DNA from: an uncultured Clostridia bacterium
Lineage (GTDB): Bacteria > Bacillota > Clostridia > Lachnospirales > CAG-274
DNA length: 41,675 nucleotides
Direction of reading: 5' to 3'
NCBI GenBank assembly: GCA_944384215.1
Contig: CALWSN010000005.1
Location: 1-41,675 of the forward strand
The translations under genes and the position numbers were made by a program. The notes under the pieces were generated by a model. That model ran no database searches. It saw only the letters and a list, made by a program, of their open reading frames with translations, and had not been told where the DNA came from. Positions 25,377 through 34,097 of this stretch are shown here, in pieces (position 1 is the first letter of the stretch; every line of letters starts with the position of its first letter).

Positions 25377-26408
25377 ATGGATAAAATAGATATAAAAAAT
25401 CTCACATTAGATGAGCTAGAAAAAGAAATTTTAGATATGCAAGAGGCTAAATTTAGAGCAAAACAAGTTTTTAGCTGGTTGCACCAAAAAAATGTTTCTT
25501 CTTTTGATGAAATGACAAATATATCTAAAGATTTTAGAGAAAAATTAAAAGATAAATTTAAAATAACAGAAATAGAAATTGTAGATAAGCTTGTATCTAG
25601 TGTAGACAAAACAACTAAATATTTATTTAAACTAGAAAATAATTACATTATAGAAAGTGTATTAATGAAATATAGCTATGGCAACGCTGTTTGTATATCT
25701 TCTCAGGTAGGTTGTAGAATGGGCTGTACATTTTGTGCATCTACCTTAGATGGTTTAGAAAGAAGCTTGCTTGCATCTGAAATGTTATCTCAAATATATA
25801 AAATACAACAAGATAGTGGTGAAAAAATAAGAAGTATTGTTCTTATGGGTAGCGGTGAACCTTTTGATAATTTTGATAACTTTTTAAAATTTATTGAAAT
25901 AATAAATCATAAAGATGGGCTAAACATAGGACAACGACATATAACGGTTTCTACTTGTGGTATTGTGCCTAAAATATATGAGCTTGCAGACAAAAAGCTA
26001 CAAATAAATCTTGCCTTATCTTTACACGCTCCAACAGATGAAAATAGAAAAAAAATAATGCCTATTGCTAGAAAATATACAGTTAAAGAAATAGTAGAGG
26101 CTTGTAAATATTTTGCAAATACTACAAAAAGGCGAGTTACTTATGAATATGCTCTTATATCGGGAGTAAATGATAGAGAACAAGATGCTAAAGAAATAAT
26201 AAAGCTATTAAAAGGTAGCCTTTGCCATGTAAATCTTATACCTGTAAATGATGTTAAAGAGCGAAATTATATTAAAAGCTCAAAAGAACAAATTAAAAAA
26301 TTTGCAGATACTCTCATTAACGCAGGTATAGAAACAACTATAAGGCGAGAGCTAGGTAGCGATATAAATGCAGCTTGTGGTCAGCTTAGAAAAAGCTACA
26401 AATATTAG
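25377..26408 (+). CDS. rlmN: Dual-specificity rRNA/tRNA (adenine-C2) methyltransferase RlmN
   Basis: A radical-SAM enzyme methylating A2503 of 23S rRNA and A37 of some tRNAs. The cluster motif is CRMGCTFC with Cys113, Cys117 and Cys120; the catalytic cysteine near the C-terminus is Cys334 in AACGQLR. LMGSGEPFDNFDN near 157 and SLHAPTDENR near 217 are further family blocks; the usual MGMGEPL reads MGSGEPF here. The 343 residues are normal. It lies 11 bases after rsmB and 15 bases before the phosphatase gene, so one transcript is likely. Confidence 0.95.
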   Translation: MDKIDIKNLTLDELEKEILDMQEAKFRAKQVFSWLHQKNVSSFDEMTNISKDFREKLKDKFKITEIEIVDKLVSSVDKTTKYLFKLENNYIIESVLMKYSYGNAVCISSQVGCRMGCTFCASTLDGLERSLLASEMLSQIYKIQQDSGEKIRSIVLMGSGEPFDNFDNFLKFIEIINHKDGLNIGQRHITVSTCGIVPKIYELADKKLQINLALSLHAPTDENRKKIMPIARKYTVKEIVEACKYFANTTKRRVTYEYALISGVNDREQDAKEIIKLLKGSLCHVNLIPVNDVKERNYIKSSKEQIKKFADTLINAGIETTIRRELGSDINAACGQLRKSYKY

Positions 26409-26423
26409 AAAAGAGGTGTTAGT

Positions 26424-27146
26424 ATGATAGGGTATGGTAATACTGATGTTGGAAAACTTAGAAAAGTAAATCAAGATTATGTATATATAAATAATGAGCC
26501 AATAGGTAGCCTTGATAATTTATATATTGTTGCAGACGGCGTTGGTGGGCATAAAGCTGGTGAAGTTGCTAGTGAATCGGCAATAGACTTTTTTGAACAA
26601 TTTATATATGAAACAGAAGATGACGAAATTTTAGACCTTTTAGTATCAGCACTTGCCTACGCTAACGAGGAGGTATTTAAGCTAGCAAAAACTAATAAAC
26701 AATATGAAAATATGGGAACAACTCTTTTAGCAACAACTATTAAAAATGGTAAAATATTTATAGCTCACGTAGGAGATTGTAGGCTATATGGTATAAGAAA
26801 TAATAAAATAGCTCAAATGACATCAGACCATACATATGCTATGGACTTATTTAAAGCAGGTGTTATATCTAAAGAAGAGGCTAAAAACTCTAAAGATTCT
26901 AACGTTTTAACAAGAGCTTTAGGCACAGAAAAAAATGTAAAGGCAGATGCTTTATTTTGTGATGTTTTTGAAGACGATATTTTTATAATGTGCTCAGATG
27001 GGTTAAGCGATATGCTTACAGATGATGAAATATTTGAAATTGCATCTAAAAATATACCAACAGAAGATAAAGTAGAAAGCCTTATACAAAGGGCTAATGA
27101 TAACGGTGGTAAAGACAATATAGCCGTTATTATTATTGAGAAATAG
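26424..27146 (+). CDS. stp: PP2C-family serine/threonine phosphatase (Stp/PrpC)
   Basis: A 240-residue metal-dependent phosphatase that reverses phosphorylation by PrkC. Metal-site motifs are present: GKLRKVNQDYV (near 10-20), YIVADGVGGHKAGEVAS near 36-52, AHVGDCRLYG near 114, CSDGLSDML near 193 and GGKDNIAVI near 227. AAGAGGTGTT precedes the start. It is adjacent to prkC with a 10-base gap, the conserved kinase-phosphatase pair of Gram-positive bacteria. Confidence 0.94.
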   Translation: MIGYGNTDVGKLRKVNQDYVYINNEPIGSLDNLYIVADGVGGHKAGEVASESAIDFFEQFIYETEDDEILDLLVSALAYANEEVFKLAKTNKQYENMGTTLLATTIKNGKIFIAHVGDCRLYGIRNNKIAQMTSDHTYAMDLFKAGVISKEEAKNSKDSNVLTRALGTEKNVKADALFCDVFEDDIFIMCSDGLSDMLTDDEIFEIASKNIPTEDKVESLIQRANDNGGKDNIAVIIIEK

Positions 27147-27156
27147 GGGTGATAAT

Positions 27157-29322
27157 ATGAGATTAGAGCCAAAAACAGTTGTTAGCGATAGATATGAGAT
27201 AATAGAGCTAATAGGTGTGGGTGGTATGGCCAATGTTTACTGTGCCAAAGATTTAAAATTAGATAGAAAAGTTAGTTTTAAAGTTTTAAAAGAAGAATTT
27301 ATAGATGAAGAGTTTATAGGTAAATTTAGCAAAGAAGCTAGAGCAGCAGCAAGAATATCTCACGTTAATATAGCTAATGTATATGATGTAGGTAATGATG
27401 GTAATATATACTATATAGTTATGGAATATGTAGACGGGTATACATTAAAAGATATTATAAAAACAAAAGCACCTTTTACTAATGAAGAAGTGCTTGGCAT
27501 ATCAATACAAATAGCTAATGCTTTAGAAGTGGCACACAGCCATAATATTGTTCATAGAGATATAAAGCCTCAAAATATATTAGTAACAAAAGAAGGTGGC
27601 ATAAAAGTTACTGATTTTGGTATAGCAAGAGCTACAACATCAAATACTATAACAACAGATACAATGGGTAGCGTACATTATTTTTCACCAGAGCAAGCAA
27701 GAGGTGGCTATGTAGATTTTAAAAGTGATATATATTCTCTTGGTATAATAATGTTTGAAATGATAACAGGCAAGCTACCTTTTGATGGAGATGGTGTTGT
27801 TCAGCTTGCTATGAAACATATTAATGAACCTATACCAAATATGAAAAAATTAAACCCTAACATATCTGATAGCCTAGAAAAAATTATTTTAAAAGCTACT
27901 ACTAAAAATGCAGACAATAGATATTCATCAGCAAAAGAGCTTAACAGTGACCTTAAAAAAGCTTTATCAGATGAAAGTGGAAATTTTGTAACAAACAATA
28001 ATATTATTGATGAAGATAGCCCTACTGTTGTTATAAAATCAGAAGAAATGGAACAAATAAAAAATATGGCAAAAAATAGTGATAAACCAAAAGATAAATA
28101 TGAAGACAAAGAATATATGGCTAAAGAAAAATCTAAAATGAGCCACCCTACAAGAAATGTAGAAAAATCAAATGTTAATAAACAACCACCAATACAACAA
28201 AAAACTGGCACAAAGATTACACCTCCTAAAATGGATAGTAAAAATGACAAATCTATGGAGCGTAAAGTAACTATATGGGCCGTTGTAACATCTTTATTGC
28301 TTATAGGGGTGATAACAGGGTTTTTAATAGTTTGGGTATTATCTGGTGGTAGCTCTAAAGTGCCAGATTTTACAGGCAAAACTTGGGAAGAAGCAGTAGA
28401 GCTTGCTAAAGATAAAGAAATATATATAACTAACGTAAAAGAAGACTATGATGACAATATAAAAGAAGGGGCTATTATAGAACAAGATATAAAAGCTGGC
28501 ACTAAAGTAAAAAAAGGTAGCAATGTAAATGTTACCCTTAGTTTAGGCAGTGGTCAGTTTGAAATAGAAGACTATGTAGGCCTTGATATATCAGAAGTTT
28601 ATAGAAAAATAGAAACATTAGATATAAATCTTAAAGAAGAATATATATCAGATGAAGAAATGGAAATAGGCAAGGTTATTAAACAAAGACCAGAAGGTGG
28701 TAGCAAGCTAAAACCTGGTGACGATTTAACACTTTATATAAGTAAAGGTAAAGAAGATGAAGAAAATAATGTAGAAGTACCTTATCTAATAGGTCTTACT
28801 GAAAAAGAAGCTAAGGATAAGCTAAAAGGTGAAGGGTTATCTGTTGGTAGAGTTAGCAAAGCAGAAAGTGACACAGTAGAAGAAGGTAAAGTTATAGAAC
28901 AAAGTATAGCATATGGCAATGAAGTATCAGAAGGCACAGCAGTTAGTATAGTTGTTAGCAGTGGTAAAAAAGAAACAACAACAGAAACAACAACAGAAAC
29001 TACTACACAGCCAATAGTAGAAGATACTACAATAGATACATCATCACAAGCTACAACTGAGCTTATAACACAAGAAACTACTACACAACCTGTTTTGAAA
29101 ACAGATACATTAGTTATAAATCCTACTTTACCTGAAGGTACAGAAAGTGTAGAGGTAAAAGTTGTAAAAGTTGTAGATGGACAGTCTACTGTTATATGGT
29201 CAAGCAACCACAATGCTAGCAATTTTCCTTTACCAATAACTGTTACAGGAGATAAACCAACACAATTTGAACTTTATATAGATGGTAAACTAATAGGTAC
29301 TGAAACTAAAAACTTTAACTAA
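27157..29322 (+). CDS. prkC: Serine/threonine kinase PrkC with three PASTA domains and a Thr-rich extracellular tail
   Basis: A membrane kinase that senses muropeptides or lipid II and phosphorylates cell-wall and growth proteins. I start at ATG 27157 after GGGGTGAT, giving 721 residues. Kinase domain 1-270: glycine loop GVGGMANVY (20-28), Lys42, HRDIKPQN (133-140), DFG (153-155), SPEQARGG. Juxtamembrane 271-368; one span 371-396; PASTA repeats at about 400-465, 467-531 and 538-603. After these comes a threonine-rich linker (606-645, ETTTETTTETTT type) and a distinct beta-rich C-terminal domain (650-721) with two Trp/Tyr-lined strands. That last part is not in the Bacillus PrkC pattern I know. 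The usual rsgA-rpe neighbours are missing downstream. Confidence 0.94.
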   Translation: MRLEPKTVVSDRYEIIELIGVGGMANVYCAKDLKLDRKVSFKVLKEEFIDEEFIGKFSKEARAAARISHVNIANVYDVGNDGNIYYIVMEYVDGYTLKDIIKTKAPFTNEEVLGISIQIANALEVAHSHNIVHRDIKPQNILVTKEGGIKVTDFGIARATTSNTITTDTMGSVHYFSPEQARGGYVDFKSDIYSLGIIMFEMITGKLPFDGDGVVQLAMKHINEPIPNMKKLNPNISDSLEKIILKATTKNADNRYSSAKELNSDLKKALSDESGNFVTNNNIIDEDSPTVVIKSEEMEQIKNMAKNSDKPKDKYEDKEYMAKEKSKMSHPTRNVEKSNVNKQPPIQQKTGTKITPPKMDSKNDKSMERKVTIWAVVTSLLLIGVITGFLIVWVLSGGSSKVPDFTGKTWEEAVELAKDKEIYITNVKEDYDDNIKEGAIIEQDIKAGTKVKKGSNVNVTLSLGSGQFEIEDYVGLDISEVYRKIETLDINLKEEYISDEEMEIGKVIKQRPEGGSKLKPGDDLTLYISKGKEDEENNVEVPYLIGLTEKEAKDKLKGEGLSVGRVSKAESDTVEEGKVIEQSIAYGNEVSEGTAVSIVVSSGKKETTTETTTETTTQPIVEDTTIDTSSQATTELITQETTTQPVLKTDTLVINPTLPEGTESVEVKVVKVVDGQSTVIWSSNHNASNFPLPITVTGDKPTQFELYIDGKLIGTETKNFN

Positions 29323-29346
29323 AATTATAATAATAAAATTTATTTA

Positions 29347-29386
29347 GGACTAAAAATTTTGTAATATATAAAATTTTAGTCCTTTT
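29347..29386 (+). terminator. Intrinsic terminator after prkC
   Basis: GGACTAAAAATTTT (29347-29360) pairs with AAAATTTTAGTCC (29370-29382), with one bulged A, a nine-base loop and TTTT after it. Confidence 0.8.
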
Positions 29387-29466
29387 AGTTATATTTTATT
29401 TTACTTATTAAACCTTATATTATTAACTATAAATTATACCTACTTTATATATTTAATTTTAAACTG

Positions 29467-29495
29467 TTTACAAAATAAATTTTTTAGAGTAAAAT
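29467..29495 (+). promoter_or_regulatory. Promoter for the miaB-mutSL-scpAB operon, with an overlapping inverted repeat
   Basis: TTTACA (29467-29472), 17 bases and TAAAAT (29490-29495). The 11-base element AGTAAAATTAA (29488-29498) over the -10 box has an exact reverse complement at 29516-29526, so a bound dimer there would cover the promoter and start site. Confidence 0.55.
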
Positions 29496-29575
29496 TAAAC
29501 TTAAGGTTATTTATCTTAATTTTACTATGATAACAAATATGTTTATATAAAAAATAATTTATGGAGGTAAAAAAT

Positions 29576-31000
29576 TTGAGCAAAAGAGAAGAAATACAAG
29601 TTTCTGAAGAAGAGCTTTTATTACAAAAACAATATATAGAAAAAATAAGAAAAATAAATGAAGATTTTGAAAAGGCTAATGGTAGAAAAAAGAAAATGAT
29701 TATATCTACTTTTGGCTGTCAAATGAATGCTAGAGATAGTGAAAAACTTGACGGTATGCTTAAAGATATGGGCTATATAGATGCCAAAGATGAAAAAGAT
29801 GCAGATTTTATTATATATAACACTTGTTGTGTTAGAGAAAATGCAGAAAATAAAGTATATGGCAACTTAGGTTATCTAAAAAAAGCTAAAGAACAAAACC
29901 CTGAGCTTAAAATAGCTCTTTGTGGTTGTATGATGCAACAAGATATAGTTATAGAAACTATTAAAAAAACATATAAACACGTAGATTTAGTTTTTGGTAC
30001 ATTTAATTTATATAAGTTTCCACAGCTTTTATATACTAACTTTGAAACAAATGAACCTGTATTTGACATATGGAAAGAGCATAAAGACATAGTAGAAGAT
30101 TTACCTAGCATTAGAAAATATAAATTTAAAGCTAGCGTTAATATTATGTTTGGTTGCAACAATTTCTGTTCTTATTGTATAGTGCCTTATGTTCGTGGCC
30201 GTGAGCGTAGCCGTAAAAGTGAAGATATTATAAAAGAGATTAAAGAACTTGTGGCAGATGGCGTTGTAGAAATTACACTTCTTGGACAAAATGTAAACTC
30301 TTATGGCAAAGGTCTTGAAGAAGATATAGATTTTGCAGGACTTTTAAGAAAAGTTAATGAAATAGAAGGTCTTGAGCGTATTAGGTTTATGACAAGCCAC
30401 CCTAAAGATTTATCTGATGATTTAATTTATGCTATGAGAGATTGCGAAAAAGTATGTAATCATATACATTTACCTTTCCAAGCTGGTAACAATGAGATAC
30501 TTAAAAAAATGAACCGTAACTATACTAAAGAGCATTATTTAGGCCTTATAGAAAAAATTAAAAAAGAAATACCAAACATTGCTATTACTACTGATATTAT
30601 TGTTGGCTTCCCTGGTGAAACATTAGAACAAGTAGATGATACAATAGATGTTATTAAAAAAGTAAGATTTAGCGGTGCATTTACTTTTATATACTCTAAA
30701 AGAACAGGTACACCAGCTGCCAAAATGGAAAATCAAGTTGATGAAAAAGTAATTAAAGAAGGCTTTAATAAAGTTTTAGAGGCTTTAAATCCTATTATCT
30801 TAGAGATTAACAAAGAAAAAGTTGGCAATACTTATAAAGTGTTACCAGAAGAATATGACAACGAAACTAAAACTTTAAAAGGTAGATTAGAAGATAATAG
30901 CCTTGTACACTTTAATGGTGGCGAAAGGCTGGTAGGTCATATTATAGATGTTAAAATAGTAGACTGTAAAACATTCTATTTAATAGGCGAAGTTATATAA
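29576..31000 (+). CDS. miaB: tRNA-2-methylthio-N6-dimethylallyladenosine synthase MiaB
   Basis: A methylthiotransferase with two Fe-S clusters that converts i6A37 to ms2i6A37 in tRNA. The N-terminal domain has Cys48 (STFGCQMNARDSE), Cys84 (NTCCVRENAENK) and Cys118 (CGCMMQQ); the radical SAM cluster is Cys194, Cys198 and Cys201 in GCNNFCSYC, followed by VPYVRGRERSR. A TRAM domain closes the protein. The start is TTG at 29576: GGAGGT (29563-29568) lies seven bases before it, while the ATG at 29561 overlaps that site. This gives 474 residues. It leads the operon into ymcA-like, mutS and mutL. Confidence 0.95.
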   Translation: MSKREEIQVSEEELLLQKQYIEKIRKINEDFEKANGRKKKMIISTFGCQMNARDSEKLDGMLKDMGYIDAKDEKDADFIIYNTCCVRENAENKVYGNLGYLKKAKEQNPELKIALCGCMMQQDIVIETIKKTYKHVDLVFGTFNLYKFPQLLYTNFETNEPVFDIWKEHKDIVEDLPSIRKYKFKASVNIMFGCNNFCSYCIVPYVRGRERSRKSEDIIKEIKELVADGVVEITLLGQNVNSYGKGLEEDIDFAGLLRKVNEIEGLERIRFMTSHPKDLSDDLIYAMRDCEKVCNHIHLPFQAGNNEILKKMNRNYTKEHYLGLIEKIKKEIPNIAITTDIIVGFPGETLEQVDDTIDVIKKVRFSGAFTFIYSKRTGTPAAKMENQVDEKVIKEGFNKVLEALNPIILEINKEKVGNTYKVLPEEYDNETKTLKGRLEDNSLVHFNGGERLVGHIIDVKIVDCKTFYLIGEVI

Positions 31001-31029
31001 AATATTTATACATTTAGGAGGAAAAAACA

Positions 31030-31425
31030 ATGAACAATCTTTTTGAACAAGCAAGAGAACTTGCAAAAGCTTTATTAGATACTAAAGAAGGTAAAAAATA
31101 TCAAGAGGCAAAATATATATTTGAAGGTGACGACGAGGCTATTGCTATGTTACAAGAATATGGCAAAAAAACTCAAGACTTTCAAATGAGAATGCAAAAA
31201 GGCGAAGCTGGCCCAGAGTTTGAAAATGCTAGAGAAGAGCTTAACAAACTTGTTTTAGAAATGAAAGAAAATAACATTATAACAGAACTTTTTAAAGCTG
31301 AAGGCGAATTTAACCAAATGGTAGCTAGCGTTATGGATATATTTAATGCAACTATTATGGGCGAAAGCGAACAACAAGGGGGCTGTTGTGGTGGAGGCTG
31401 TGGCGGTTGCTCTGGTTGCCACTAA
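31030..31425 (+). CDS. YmcA/YlbF-family protein with Cys-rich C-terminal tail
   Basis: A 131-residue helical protein of the YlbF/YmcA (RicF/RicA) family, which in Bacillus forms an Fe-S-containing complex with YaaT that assists RNase Y and regulates competence and sporulation. The family helices run from NLFEQARELAKAL to about residue 110 (LNKLVLEMKEN, FNQMVASVMDIFNATI). The last 15 residues hold five Cys in a Gly-rich run (119-130), a tail I would expect to bind a metal or cluster. Position next to miaB is the same as ymcA in Bacillus. AGGAGG precedes the ATG, 29 bases after miaB. Confidence 0.88.
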   Translation: MNNLFEQARELAKALLDTKEGKKYQEAKYIFEGDDEAIAMLQEYGKKTQDFQMRMQKGEAGPEFENAREELNKLVLEMKENNIITELFKAEGEFNQMVASVMDIFNATIMGESEQQGGCCGGGCGGCSGCH

Positions 31426-31438
31426 TTAGGAGGCTTAT

Positions 31439-34081
31439 ATGATAGAGTATACACCTATGATGAGCCAATATCTAGAGATAAAAGAAAACTATAAAGACTG
31501 TCTTTTATTCTTTAGACTTGGAGATTTTTATGAACTATTTTTTGAAGATGCACTTATAACTGTTTCTGAACTAGACATTGCTCTTACTAAAAAAAGCTGT
31601 GGCAAAAAAGACGGCGAACCTTTAAAGGTAGATATGTGTGGTGTTCCTTTTCATTCAGCAGATGGTTATATAGCAAAATTAGTAGAAAAAGGTCATAAAG
31701 TTGCTATATGTGAACAAGTAGAAGACCCTAAAAATATGTCTGGTAAAATTGTAAAAAGAGATGTTGTAAGAGTTGTTACTGCCGGTACTGTTATAGATAC
31801 TAACGTTTTAGAAGAATCTAAAAACAACTATATTATGTGTCTTTTTGAAAATAAAGCTGCTATTGGGCTTTCTGTTTGTGATGTTTCTACGGGAGAGTTT
31901 TTAACAATAGATTTTAGCCTTAGCGAAAAATCAAAGGTTATAGATGAAATTGCTAAATATAATCCGTCTGAAATTATATGTAATAGTAAATTTAGCCTAA
32001 CATCTAAAATAGAAAAAGTTTTTGGCCTTAGGGTATATACTTGCCTTGACTTTTATTTTGAAATAGACAATGCTAAAGATACACTTTTAAAACATTTTAA
32101 TGTATTAAATTTAAGCGGGTTTGGTATAGATGAAGAGCCTATACTAATAAGCGTTAGTGGGGCTTTAATGAGATACCTTTTAGACACTCAAAAAAATAAT
32201 TTATCTCATATATCTAATGTTAAAAAATATACTTCTAATAAATATATGTTTTTAGATATATCTTCTAGGCGTAACCTAGAGCTTACCGAAACTATTAGAG
32301 AAAAATCTAAAAAAGGCTCTCTTTTATGGGTATTAGATAAAACTAAAACACCTATGGGAGCTAGGCTTATTAGAAGATGGATAGAACAGCCTTTAATAGA
32401 TAAACAAGATATAGAAAATAGGCTTTTAGCAGTAGAATATTTAAAAAATAACCCTTTAGATAAAATAGATATAATAGACTATCTTTCTAAAATAAAAGAT
32501 ATGGAAAGGCTTATTGGCAAAATATCTTATCAAACAGCTAATGCTAGAGATTTAATAGCACTTAAAAATAGTTTTAGAAGCTTACCAGATATAAAAAACC
32601 TTTTGTTAAAATCTACAACACCTTTAATAAAAGATATATGCAATGATTTTGATACTCTAGAAGATTTATACAACATAATAGATATTGCTATACAAGAAGA
32701 ACCACCTTTTAGTATTAGAGAAGGTGATATGATAAAAGATGGCTTTAATGAGCAAATAGATAATTTTAGAGAGGCAAAAAACAAAGGTACAAGCTGGCTT
32801 TTAGAGCTAGAAGAAAAAGAACGAGAAAAAACAGGCATAAAAAATATAAAAATAAGATTTAATAAAGTTTTTGGATATTATATAGAAGTTACAAACTCTT
32901 ATTTATCATTGGTACCAGATACCTATATCAGAAAGCAAACTTTAGCTAACTGTGAAAGATTTATAACAGATGATTTAAAGAAAATAGAAGAGGCTATACT
33001 TGGTGCAGATGAAAATCTTGTAGAGATAGAATATGAAGAGTTTTGCAAAGTAAGAAACAATTTATCAGATAATATAAACCGTATACAAAAAATGGCTAAT
33101 ATTGTTGCTACAATAGATGTTTTAATATCCTTTGCAGAGGTAGCTACAAAAAATAACTATAAAAAGCCTAATATATTAGATGATAAAAAAGGTAATATAG
33201 ACATATCTCTTGGTAGACACCCTGTTGTTGAGCTTTTAACAGAAGATAGCTTTATACCTAACAACACTATATTAGATAAAGATGAAAATAGGCTAGCTAT
33301 TATTACAGGGCCTAATATGGCTGGTAAATCTACATATATGAGACAAACAGCACTTATTGTTTTAATGGCACAGATAGGTAGCTTTGTACCTTGTGATGAT
33401 GCTACTATATCTATTGTAGATAGAATATTTACAAGGGTAGGAGCTAGTGATGATTTAGCAACAGGTCAAAGCACATTTATGGTAGAAATGACAGAAGTGG
33501 CTAATATTCTTAACAATGCAACAGATAAAAGTCTTTTAATATTAGATGAAATAGGTAGAGGTACAAGTACGTTTGATGGGCTTAGCATAGCTTGGGCAGT
33601 TTTAGAACATATAGCAGAAAGAATAGGTGCTAGAACTCTTTTTGCAACGCATTATCACGAGCTTACTGAAATAGAAGGTAAAATATCAGGTGTTAACAAC
33701 TATTGTGTAGAGATAAAAGACAATGGTGATGACATAGTTTTTCTTAGAAAAATTATAAAAGGTGGAGCAACAGGTAGCTATGGTATACACGTTGCTAAGC
33801 TTGCTGGTATACCTAACAGAGTTATAGACAGAGCTAATGAAATATTAGAAGTTTTAAACGCTTGTGATGCTACAAAAGCATCTAATGTAGGTATGCAAAA
33901 TTTAGATGAAAAAAATCAAAATAATGATGAAGATTTTTATTATAATGCATCTACTAAAAGAACTATACTTTTTGTAGATGAGCTAGAAAAAGAATTTAAA
34001 AGTCTTGATATAGACAATATATCTCCTAGAGAGGCTTGGCAAAAGCTTTTTGATATAAAAACTAAGCTACAAAACCTATAA
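31439..34081 (+). CDS. mutS: DNA mismatch repair protein MutS
   Basis: MutS recognises mismatches and recruits MutL. The 880 residues hold all domains: the mismatch-binding N-terminus with the Phe-x-Glu wedge in RLGDFYELFFED (about 27-38), connector and lever regions, and the ATPase with Walker A GPNMAGKSTYMRQ near 622-634, TGQSTFMVEM, Walker B LLILDEIGRGTSTFDG near 698 and THYHELTE near 742. A normal helix-turn-helix tail ends the protein. AGGAGG gives the ribosome site, 13 bases after the preceding gene, and mutL follows after 16 bases. Confidence 0.97.
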   Translation: MIEYTPMMSQYLEIKENYKDCLLFFRLGDFYELFFEDALITVSELDIALTKKSCGKKDGEPLKVDMCGVPFHSADGYIAKLVEKGHKVAICEQVEDPKNMSGKIVKRDVVRVVTAGTVIDTNVLEESKNNYIMCLFENKAAIGLSVCDVSTGEFLTIDFSLSEKSKVIDEIAKYNPSEIICNSKFSLTSKIEKVFGLRVYTCLDFYFEIDNAKDTLLKHFNVLNLSGFGIDEEPILISVSGALMRYLLDTQKNNLSHISNVKKYTSNKYMFLDISSRRNLELTETIREKSKKGSLLWVLDKTKTPMGARLIRRWIEQPLIDKQDIENRLLAVEYLKNNPLDKIDIIDYLSKIKDMERLIGKISYQTANARDLIALKNSFRSLPDIKNLLLKSTTPLIKDICNDFDTLEDLYNIIDIAIQEEPPFSIREGDMIKDGFNEQIDNFREAKNKGTSWLLELEEKEREKTGIKNIKIRFNKVFGYYIEVTNSYLSLVPDTYIRKQTLANCERFITDDLKKIEEAILGADENLVEIEYEEFCKVRNNLSDNINRIQKMANIVATIDVLISFAEVATKNNYKKPNILDDKKGNIDISLGRHPVVELLTEDSFIPNNTILDKDENRLAIITGPNMAGKSTYMRQTALIVLMAQIGSFVPCDDATISIVDRIFTRVGASDDLATGQSTFMVEMTEVANILNNATDKSLLILDEIGRGTSTFDGLSIAWAVLEHIAERIGARTLFATHYHELTEIEGKISGVNNYCVEIKDNGDDIVFLRKIIKGGATGSYGIHVAKLAGIPNRVIDRANEILEVLNACDATKASNVGMQNLDEKNQNNDEDFYYNASTKRTILFVDELEKEFKSLDIDNISPREAWQKLFDIKTKLQNL

Positions 34082-34097
34082 GAAATGAGGTAGGCTT

